64,000 nucleotides of DNA from JBBPYC01 sp965218765 (GTDB lineage Bacteria > Pseudomonadota > Gammaproteobacteria > Burkholderiales > Burkholderiaceae_C): positions 124,001 through 188,000 of the forward strand of contig CBDCLU010000001.1 of NCBI GenBank assembly GCA_965218765.1. The letters run 5' to 3'. The position numbers and the translations under genes are program-made. The first letter of the stretch is position 1. Every line of letters starts with the position of its first letter. Positions 1 to 6,968 of the stretch are shown here, piece after piece. The notes under the pieces were generated by a model. The model was given only the letters and a program-made list of their open reading frames with translations. It was not told the DNA's origin and made no database searches.

Positions 1-623
1 ATGTCCTTGATGTAGATCACGCGCACTTCCGCGTCCGGCCGAACGCTCTTCACGCCCTGGCGAAAGCCGCCGACCTGCTGCACCACGTTGGGCAGGCCTT
101 CCAGCCCGTTGACCGAACCGATCTTGCCGGTCTTGGACATGCGAGCGGCCAGCACGCCCATCAGGTAGCCCATCTGGGCGTTGTCGTAGTCGACGGAAGC
201 GACGTTCTTGCCCGCGCCGCCGGAGCCCGAGCTGATCACGAAGAACGCGTTAGCGAACTCGGGGCCGACCCGCTGCGCAGCGGACAGAAAGCGGCCCGAA
301 TGCCCGATCACCGGGCTGAAGCCGCGCCGCGCGTAGTCACGCATGGTCTCGATGTGATCGGCCGGCGGCACGTTCTCCGAATAGGCGGTTTCATACCCCA
401 GTTCCTTGAGCTTCTGCAACGCGCCATAGCCGGTCGCGTTCCAGCTCTGGTCGTTGATCGAGCCGGGCAGCAGCATTGCGGCCTTGTCCTGTGCGGACGC
501 GTTCGAGGACGACAGCAGCAGGCCGAACGACAACACCGCCAGCGAGAGCAGCGGGCGAATGCGGGCCGAGCAGCGGTACGCTTGAAAATCTGGAAACGTT
601 GAGCGCATCATTCGAGCCTTCAT
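1..623 (-). CDS. BMP-family ABC transporter substrate-binding protein (3' end cut by window)
   Basis: Periplasmic binding protein of the basic-membrane-protein (BMP/Med) family, which normally feeds nucleoside- or small-molecule-type ABC importers. The reading frame runs from ATG at 623 to the window edge, so only about 207 residues are visible. It shows an N-terminal hydrophobic signal segment ending near a SASAQ-like cleavage site, the start of the mature fold (LLPGSINDQSWNATGY), and the family stretch VASVDYDNAQMGYLMGVLAA. It is the last visible gene of the minus-strand run that starts near 11.8 kb and lies 173 bp after the nitrile hydratase alpha gene. No cognate permease or ATPase sits beside it; the nearest BMP permeases are at 14.6-16.0 kb (broken) and 40-46 kb. 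Family confident, substrate unknown. Confidence 0.85.
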   Translation of the reverse strand, partial: MKARMMRSTFPDFQAYRCSARIRPLLSLAVLSFGLLLSSSNASAQDKAAMLLPGSINDQSWNATGYGALQKLKELGYETAYSENVPPADHIETMRDYARRGFSPVIGHSGRFLSAAQRVGPEFANAFFVISSGSGGAGKNVASVDYDNAQMGYLMGVLAARMSKTGKIGSVNGLEGLPNVVQQVGGFRQGVKSVRPDAEVRVIYIKD

Positions 624-796
624 GGGTTGGTGCCGCTGAAAACTGCAGCGGCAGACAGGTTGGGCGAAGCTGACTGCGGGAACCGCAAGTTCCAGGCCAA
701 CAGAGGTGTGCTGCGCATTCGCCATTCGACGCGATTGACGGCCGTCGGAACGAATCCATCCGCGACAAGCGGCTCCATAAGGCCAGTGGTGGGCGG

Positions 797-1543
<747 letters not shown>

Positions 1544-1559
1544 CGTTTTCTCGTCCGTA

Positions 1560-1868
1560 TCAGCGTGTTGCAGGCACCGCCGCATCGACCCGCGCCAGCC
1601 AGTGGTCGTAAATCTCGATGACCAGCACGTCACCGGCATGGCGCTGATAGCCGGGCCACAGGTCAGCCATCGCAAAGCGCACGCGATAGAGCGGCACCAC
1701 TGGGCCCGAGGTACGGCCGACGGCCAGGTCTTCCGGGTTCAGAAAATTGCCGCACAACTGCACCACCTCACCTTCGTGATGGCGGATGTAGTGCGGTATG
1801 CGGATGTGCCCGGACTTGTTCAACTCGAGCACACGCACCCGGTCACCAACGGCGAATCGCGCTGCCAT
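1560..1868 (-). CDS. Nitrile hydratase beta C-terminal-half subunit (thiocyanate hydrolase alpha-like)
   Basis: A 102-residue protein matching the C-terminal SH3-like barrel of nitrile hydratase beta subunits: FAVGDRVRVLELNKSGHIR near the start, then HHEGEVVQLCGNF, LYRVRFAMADLWPGY and a final acidic segment. In ordinary nitrile hydratases this domain is joined to the N-terminal beta domain; here it is a separate gene, as in three-subunit thiocyanate hydrolase and toyocamycin nitrile hydratase. ATG 1868 was chosen because it lies 4 bp after the stop of the N-terminal-half gene, implying translational coupling; an upstream in-frame ATG at 1928 would overlap that gene. The product should pack on the alpha subunit and help shape the active site. 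Confidence 0.9.
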   Translation of the reverse strand: MAARFAVGDRVRVLELNKSGHIRIPHYIRHHEGEVVQLCGNFLNPEDLAVGRTSGPVVPLYRVRFAMADLWPGYQRHAGDVLVIEIYDHWLARVDAAVPATR

Positions 1869-1872
1869 GCGT

Positions 1873-2232
1873 TCAGCCGCCGACGTCCGCCCTGGCCTTG
1901 CCGTTTTCCGTATTGGTATCGCACGCATCCCAGCGCAGGCGGGTCTTATCGACCGCCGCCGCGTATTCGTCTCGGCTGAACACGCCCTTGGCGACCAGCG
2001 TGTCGACCATTGCTTCCAGCCGGCGCCGATAGAACGAATAGCGGCTGTACTTCTCGATGCCGAAGCTCTCGAAGCCGTGCCGCATCTCGTCGAGCGAGAT
2101 CACGCGCCGGGTCGAGTCGCCGAGCAGGTTGCGGATCGCCTCGACCTGTTTTTCCCAATGCAGCCACGGCAGTTCCATCTTCGGAATCTCGCCGGCCGGC
2201 TCGCCGCCGATGTCGTGATAGCCCTTGTTCAT
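1873..2232 (-). CDS. Nitrile hydratase beta N-terminal-half subunit (thiocyanate hydrolase beta-like)
   Basis: A 119-residue helical subunit equal to the N-terminal domain of nitrile hydratase beta. It starts MNKGYHDIGG, close to the MNG.HD.GG start typical of the family, and contains WEKQVEAIRNLLGD and a YSRYSFYRRRLEAMVDTLVAKG segment like the family helices. ATG 2232 is preferred for that family-like start; a TTG at 2259 overlapping the previous stop would add nine residues. First of the three structural genes, directly behind the binding-protein gene (23 bp). Splitting of beta into two cistrons is the key oddity. A sequencing frameshift is unlikely, since each piece has its own family-like ends and a separate ATG. 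Confidence 0.9.
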   Translation of the reverse strand: MNKGYHDIGGEPAGEIPKMELPWLHWEKQVEAIRNLLGDSTRRVISLDEMRHGFESFGIEKYSRYSFYRRRLEAMVDTLVAKGVFSRDEYAAAVDKTRLRWDACDTNTENGKARADVGG

Positions 2233-2255
2233 TTGATGGCTGCTGCGTTGTGCGT

Positions 2256-3248
2256 TCAAGTGAAATCAGACGGCTTGAGGATTAACGTGCGTACGTCGAG
2301 CGTGGGTTTGAGCACGCCCTCCTGTGCGAACACGTCGACCAGCGCCTGGTAAGAACGAATGTCGATGTCGTTCAACTCGCGCCAGCCGCGAAGGTATGGC
2401 TGCGCGACGATACGCACCTGCTCACCTTTGATGGCGGTGTATTTGGAGAAATAGGGGCGCACGCGGTCGAACTCGGTGTTCGCGATGCGCGTGGCTTCGT
2501 CGAGCGCGGTCACGAGTTTGCGGGCCACTGCCGGCCGCTCGCGCAGGAACTTGGTGGTCAGCAGCGAGACGCCCGAATAGAACGGGTCGGCGATCACCTG
2601 GGCACAGGGGTTGACCATCGCACGCGTTGCCTCACCGGACGCCACGGCAATCGAGCCGACCGGCTCCAGCGACAACGTGGCATCGACGCTGCTGGCCACC
2701 ACCGACGGCACCTGCAGGCCGACTGCCAACTCCTGCAGCCGCACATCCTTGTCCGGATCGAGCCCGTTCGCGCGCAGCATGTGGCGCGAGATGGTGCGCC
2801 ACTGGATGCCCGGCAGATGGCCGAGCGTCTTGCCCTGCAGGTCCTTGAACGACTTGATCGGCGAACCGTTCTTCACGATCAGCCCGTCGTTGATCCGGTC
2901 CACCTTGACGCCGCCGCCCTGCAGGCCAAACACTTTGAAGGTGCCTGGATAGCGCGATTCGGCGAGCACCGCGATGCCGGCCGCGGCGCCGGGCGCACCT
3001 GCATCGGCCTGATTCGCGACCAGCGAATCGATGATCTGGTTCGGGTTCTGAAACTGCACCGCCTCCACGTCCAGGCCGGCTTTCTCGAACAGCTTGTCCT
3101 GGATCGCGACGTAGAGTGGGGTGGTCTGCATGATCGGCAGCCAGGACAACTTGACCTTCTCGGTCTTCTGCGCATGGACCCACGGGGCAGCGATGCTGGA
3201 TGCGGCGGCTGTGCCGGCGGCAAGCAGGTGACGACGGGACAGGTTCAT
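2256..3248 (-). CDS. NMT1/THI5-like (TauA/SsuA class) ABC substrate-binding protein
   Basis: Periplasmic binding protein of the nitrate/sulfonate/taurine/thiamine-precursor class. ATG 3248 has GGAG about ten bases upstream and gives a Tat-like signal (SRRHLLAAG...VHAQ) on a 330-residue protein. The mature part has LSWLPIMQTTPLYVAIQDKL and GVKVDRINDGLIVKNG with a LQGKTLGHLPGIQWR lobe, standard for the family. It is co-transcribed with a TauC-like permease and TauB-like ATPase upstream and the nitrile hydratase/SCNase subunits downstream, so a nitrile, thiocyanate or related small N-compound is a plausible ligand. That ligand is an inference from neighbourhood only. Confidence 0.9.
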   Translation of the reverse strand: MNLSRRHLLAAGTAAASSIAAPWVHAQKTEKVKLSWLPIMQTTPLYVAIQDKLFEKAGLDVEAVQFQNPNQIIDSLVANQADAGAPGAAAGIAVLAESRYPGTFKVFGLQGGGVKVDRINDGLIVKNGSPIKSFKDLQGKTLGHLPGIQWRTISRHMLRANGLDPDKDVRLQELAVGLQVPSVVASSVDATLSLEPVGSIAVASGEATRAMVNPCAQVIADPFYSGVSLLTTKFLRERPAVARKLVTALDEATRIANTEFDRVRPYFSKYTAIKGEQVRIVAQPYLRGWRELNDIDIRSYQALVDVFAQEGVLKPTLDVRTLILKPSDFT

Positions 3249-3300
3249 GGGAATGAGCTCCTTCAAGGAATGAGGTGGACGGCCGATGCGGCGCTGCGCA

Positions 3301-4065
3301 TCACTTGCCGGACCACCGAACGAAGCGGCGTTCGAGCGCCAGGAAGCACACGTTCAGGCCCCAGCCGAGGCAGCCCGTCGCGATGATCGATGCATACATC
3401 TGGCGCAGGTCGAACACCTGCTGCGCATCGATGATGCGGCGGCCCATGCCGTTGGCCGAGCCGATGAACATCTCGGCCACGATGACCACGACCAGCGCGT
3501 AGGACACGCCGAGCCGCAGGCCGATGCAGGTCTGCGGCAGCGATTCAAAGAACATCACATCGCGGAACACGCGCGCGCGTGAAGCGCCCATCACGCGGGC
3601 GGCCAGCACGCGGGTGGGTCGCGCGTTGATCACGCCGTAGGCCACGTTGAACACGATCACGAGCCAGGCCGAAAACGCGGCAACGCCGATCTTCGATTCC
3701 TCGCCGATGCCGAAGATCAGCAAGAACAACGGAAACATCGCGGTCGCCGGCGTGGAGCGAAAGAAGTCGATCACGAATTCGAGCGCGCCGTAGATGCGCA
3801 AGTCCGACCCCAGCACGATCCCGACCGGCACGCCGAGCAGCGCAGCCACCGCGAACGACAGCAAGGTGCGGTTCAACGTGCCGAAGAAGTCGCCGGCAAT
3901 CGAACCGTCCGCCACCGACCCCCACAGCGCAGTCAGCGTAGACACTGGATCGGGCAGCAGCTTCGGGCTGATCCACTGGCCCGCGGCGGCCAGCCACCAG
4001 ACCGCGAACACCAGCAGCGGACCGATCCAGAACGGCTTCTTCCACAAGACAGCCGCCGCGCTCAC
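3301..4065 (-). CDS. TauC/SsuC-like ABC transporter permease
   Basis: Inner-membrane permease of 254 residues with about six hydrophobic segments and the EAA-loop region (GASRARVFRDVMFFESLPQ) that contacts the ATPase, followed by RLGVSYALVVVIVAEMFIG typical of the TauC/SsuC family. The start is a GTG at 4065 whose bases overlap the ATPase stop codon (GTGA), a sign of tight translational coupling. It forms a complete importer with the ATPase upstream and the binding protein downstream. Substrate inferred from context as for the binding protein. Confidence 0.9.
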   Translation of the reverse strand: MSAAAVLWKKPFWIGPLLVFAVWWLAAAGQWISPKLLPDPVSTLTALWGSVADGSIAGDFFGTLNRTLLSFAVAALLGVPVGIVLGSDLRIYGALEFVIDFFRSTPATAMFPLFLLIFGIGEESKIGVAAFSAWLVIVFNVAYGVINARPTRVLAARVMGASRARVFRDVMFFESLPQTCIGLRLGVSYALVVVIVAEMFIGSANGMGRRIIDAQQVFDLRQMYASIIATGCLGWGLNVCFLALERRFVRWSGK

Positions 4066-4964
4066 CGCCGCACCTCGCGCTGGAACACTTCGAGGCTGCG
4101 CTTCTTGGTACGGATGAAGTTGGGTTCGCTCAGCGTCTCCACCATGCGTGGCCGCGCGTCGCGGTAGTCGATGATTTCGGCGATGCGCGTCGGACGCTTG
4201 GTCAGCAGCAGGATGTGGTCCGCCAGATAGACCGCTTCTTCGAGGTCGTGCGACACGAGCACCATGGTGGTGCCGGTCTGCATGAACACTTCCTGCAACT
4301 TCTCGCGGATGAACAAGGTCATCTCGAAGTCGAGTGCGGAGAACGGCTCGTCGAGAAACAGCACCTCTGGCGCCGGCGCCAGCGCCCGCATGATCGAGGC
4401 GGTCTGCTGCTGGCCGCCCGACAGCTCGTACGGATAGCGCTGCAGATCGAACTGCACGCCGAACGACGCGACCAGTTCATCGACGCGGCGCCGCACCTGG
4501 GCTTTCGGCTTGCCGGCGAGCTTCAGGGGATAGGCGATGTTGTCGATTGTGCGCAGCCACGGGAACAGCGCTTCCCGATAGTTCTGGAACACGTAGCCGA
4601 TCGTGGTGTCCTTCAGCGACTTGCCGTCGAACAGGATCTCGCCCGCGTCGATCGGCACCAGTCCCGCGACCATGTTGATCAACGTGCTTTTGCCGCAGCC
4701 GTTCGGGCCGAAGATGGACGTGATCCGGTGCTTCGGCACATCGAGGCTGAAGTCGCTGTAGAGCGGCTGTCCGGCGAACGACTTGCACAGGTTGCGAATC
4801 GTGATGTGGGTGCCGGGCGGGCCGGGTTGAAACGACGGCGAGGTCGTGCGCGTCAGCAGCGCGGCGGCGGCCTGGCCCGTCGCAGCGCCGTCGGGCGAAT
4901 GCGCCGCCCCACGCTCCATCGGACTCGATCGGTTCAATCGGGACTCCGCACCATCATGTTGCAT
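4062..4964 (-). CDS. TauB/SsuB-like ABC transporter ATPase
   Basis: Cytoplasmic ATPase of the nitrate/sulfonate-type importer. Walker A is GPNGCGKST, the Q-loop is in YVFQNYREALFPW, the signature is LSGGQQQTASIMRAL, Walker B is VLFLDEP and the switch is VSHDLEEA. The N-terminus is uncertain: in-frame ATGs at 4988, 4964 and 4919 all lack a strong ribosome-binding site and the family fold begins only around position 4800. I list 4964 because the ATG at 4988 would put a TTGTATGCAA dyad inside the coding region. The 40-60 residue leader before the domain is low-complexity and probably unstructured or not translated. Confidence 0.88.
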   Translation of the reverse strand: MQHDGAESRLNRSSPMERGAAHSPDGAATGQAAAALLTRTTSPSFQPGPPGTHITIRNLCKSFAGQPLYSDFSLDVPKHRITSIFGPNGCGKSTLINMVAGLVPIDAGEILFDGKSLKDTTIGYVFQNYREALFPWLRTIDNIAYPLKLAGKPKAQVRRRVDELVASFGVQFDLQRYPYELSGGQQQTASIMRALAPAPEVLFLDEPFSALDFEMTLFIREKLQEVFMQTGTTMVLVSHDLEEAVYLADHILLLTKRPTRIAEIIDYRDARPRMVETLSEPNFIRTKKRSLEVFQREVRR

Positions 4965-4970
4965 TCCATC

Positions 4971-4980
4971 TTGTATGCAA
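4971..4980. promoter_or_regulatory. Candidate GntR/FCD-type operator TTGTATGCAA
   Basis: A near-perfect dyad, one base from TTGTATACAA, a shape used by several GntR-family regulators. It lies just upstream of the TauB-like ATPase. A related site (ATGTATACGA) lies at 33802-33811 in front of the operon that ends with a GntR gene at 50289. Binding is a guess. Confidence 0.35.
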
Positions 4981-5041
4981 GCTCTCATGCAAAGTCTGTG
5001 CCATGCGCTGGGTCTGCGGAAGTTCGGGCAGCGGATTCGTC

Positions 5042-6016
5042 TCAGCCGTTCTGCGTCGCCACGAACAGCCGCCGCAGATGCTCGCCCGACGTGGTCGGTG
5101 CGTACTTCGCCGGCTCATCCTCGATCAAGCTCGCGATCTCGGCGTCGTGATTCGGGTTGTGAAAGAACACCAGCGATAGGCGCCGCGCGGCAGCGCCCGC
5201 GTCCGCCGGCGGGTTCACCACCCGATGCAAGGTGGAGACCCAGCGGTCGTTGCTCCAGCGCGCCATCAGGTCACCGATGTTGACAATGAAGGTATCCGGC
5301 ACGATCGGCACATCGACCCACTGGCCCTGCGCGTTGCAGACCTGTAGGCCGCCGGGCTTGTCTTCGGTCACGAGCAGGGTCAGGCTGCCGTAGTCGCTGT
5401 GCGCGCCGGCGCGGATCTGGCCGGGCGCAGGGGCGTCGGTCTGCGCCGGGTAGTTGCGCACGCGCAGACGGCTGATGTGGTGGTCGATCTTGTCGTCGAA
5501 GAACGTCTCAGGCTTGCCCAGGGCGGCGGCAAAGATGCGCATCACGGTGGCGGCGAGGTCGCCCATCGCGCGGTAGTAGTCGGTCCAGACGACGCGCAGC
5601 TCCGGGGGATGTCCAGGCCACAAGTTCGGCGCGAAGTGGCTGCCGCCGCTGGCAGCGACGGCTGTCGGCGGTGCATCGACCGGGCCGATCATCAGGCTCT
5701 CGTTCAGGTCGCTGCCGGGAGCCTGCGGATCGCGCGAGCGTGCCAGCGATTCATCATGCAGCCCGATGTAGCCGCGCGATACGCCCGTCTCCGGGCGCGC
5801 CACGCGCTGCTTGTCGGCCAGCGGCAGGTCGAAGAATGCCCGCGCGGTGGCGCGTGTGCGCTCGATCAGCGCTGGGTCGATGCCGTGCCCGGAAATCACC
5901 AGAAAGCCGATGTCCCTGCAAGCCCGATCCACCGCACTGGCCACCGCCTGCCGTTCGGCTGCAACACCGGTACGAAACGGCGCAATGTCGATGAGGGGGA
6001 CGTTCAGCAGGGGCAT
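5042..6016 (-). CDS. 2-oxoglutarate/Fe(II)-dependent oxygenase, isopenicillin-N-synthase-like
   Basis: A 324-residue oxygenase of the DIOX/IPNS superfamily. It shows the N-terminal domain (PLIDIAPFRTG, FLVISGHGID), the iron triad H-x-D in RAGAHSDYGSLTLL with the distal His in VSTLHRVVNPP, and the Arg-x-Ser 2OG-binding pair in RRLSLVFFHNPN. ATG 6016 gives the usual family start; 37 extra in-frame residues upstream look non-coding. Such enzymes use 2OG and O2 to hydroxylate or dealkylate small molecules. It follows an SDR gene by 61 bp. A clear paralogue at 29506-30492 also sits next to an SDR and a Liv importer. Substrate unknown. Confidence 0.9.
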   Translation of the reverse strand: MPLLNVPLIDIAPFRTGVAAERQAVASAVDRACRDIGFLVISGHGIDPALIERTRATARAFFDLPLADKQRVARPETGVSRGYIGLHDESLARSRDPQAPGSDLNESLMIGPVDAPPTAVAASGGSHFAPNLWPGHPPELRVVWTDYYRAMGDLAATVMRIFAAALGKPETFFDDKIDHHISRLRVRNYPAQTDAPAPGQIRAGAHSDYGSLTLLVTEDKPGGLQVCNAQGQWVDVPIVPDTFIVNIGDLMARWSNDRWVSTLHRVVNPPADAGAAARRLSLVFFHNPNHDAEIASLIEDEPAKYAPTTSGEHLRRLFVATQNG

Positions 6017-6077
6017 GGTCAAGGCGTGGGTGCGGGTAGATGAAGTCGGAGCGACCGGCGGGTGCGGCACGATCGGC

Positions 6078-6815
6078 TCAAACCAGTGCGTCGCCGCCGT
6101 CGAGCAGCACGGTGCTGCCGGTCGCAAACGGATTGCTCGCCACGAACAGGATGGCGCGGGCGATGTCGACTGCGGCGGCTACCCGCCGCAGCGGCAGGCG
6201 TGCGCTCATTCGGTCCAGCTTGACCTGACGGCCTTCGGCGCCGAGCTTGTCCCACAACGGCGTGTCGGTGGTGCTCGGCGACACGGTGTTCACACGCACG
6301 GCCGGGGCCAGCTCCAGCGCCAAGCCGCGCGCGAGCGCCTCGACCGCAGCGTTCAACGCACCCTGCAGCACCGCATCGGGCTGCGGCCGCTGGCTGTAGA
6401 CGCCGGACACGAACGTGAGCGAACCGCCGGCGCGAACGCGCGCATGGCGACCGACGTGATAGGCGCCCCAGAACTTGTTGTCGGTCGACGCCCGCGCCAC
6501 GGCCAGCGGCAGTCCGCGCGCCGAGCCGGTCTGCGTGGCCGACCCGGCAAGCACCACGTGGTCCCAGGCCGGCTGGGCTTCGAAAAAAGCTTGCACCGCT
6601 GCGTCATCCACAACGTCCAATGCGGCCGCCCGTACACCGGCCGGCAGGCGCGACAGCGCGGCCTGCTGCCTGGCACTCGAACGCGACGCGATCGTGACCC
6701 GCGCGCCGACCGCCGCGGCGAGCGCGGCGGTCGCCTCTCCGATTCCGGAGCTGCCGCCGATCACCAGCACGCGCGCGCCGTCGAGACCAAGCGCAAGAAC
6801 GTCTGTCGTCATCAT
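6078..6815 (-). CDS. SDR-family protein with non-canonical active site
   Basis: A 245-residue Rossmann protein. The cofactor loop VLVIGGSSGIGEATA fits the classical SDR pattern, and an Arg after strand two (ASRSSARQ) suggests NADP(H). The usual catalytic Tyr-x-x-x-Lys is absent: the aligned region reads DAVLQGALNAAVEALARGLA, giving Gln and Asn at the Tyr and Lys positions. I recognise this as a divergent SDR subgroup. It may still bind nucleotide and act differently. ATG at 6815 (or 6812) has GAAGGG upstream. It precedes the 2OG oxygenase and follows the Liv fusion gene by 153 bp; the pairing recurs with a canonical SDR at 30505. Confidence 0.85.
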   Translation of the reverse strand: MMTTDVLALGLDGARVLVIGGSSGIGEATAALAAAVGARVTIASRSSARQQAALSRLPAGVRAAALDVVDDAAVQAFFEAQPAWDHVVLAGSATQTGSARGLPLAVARASTDNKFWGAYHVGRHARVRAGGSLTFVSGVYSQRPQPDAVLQGALNAAVEALARGLALELAPAVRVNTVSPSTTDTPLWDKLGAEGRQVKLDRMSARLPLRRVAAAVDIARAILFVASNPFATGSTVLLDGGDALV

Positions 6816-6968
6816 TTCAGCAGCCCTTCAGAGAGAACGAGCCGCACTTGGTCAATTGCAGCAGGAACTGCGGAGCTGGCTTTGTCAGGCCGCAGACGCC
6901 GCCCTCCTTGGTCAAGGGGAAGGCGAGTGCCAGGCGAAGGGAACGAAGCCCGAGAGCTAAGCCAACCC

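Noticed and set aside
391..768. Open frame of 125 codons on the minus strand
   Set aside because: It overlaps the BMP receptor in another frame; only the receptor frame shows family motifs and a signal peptide.
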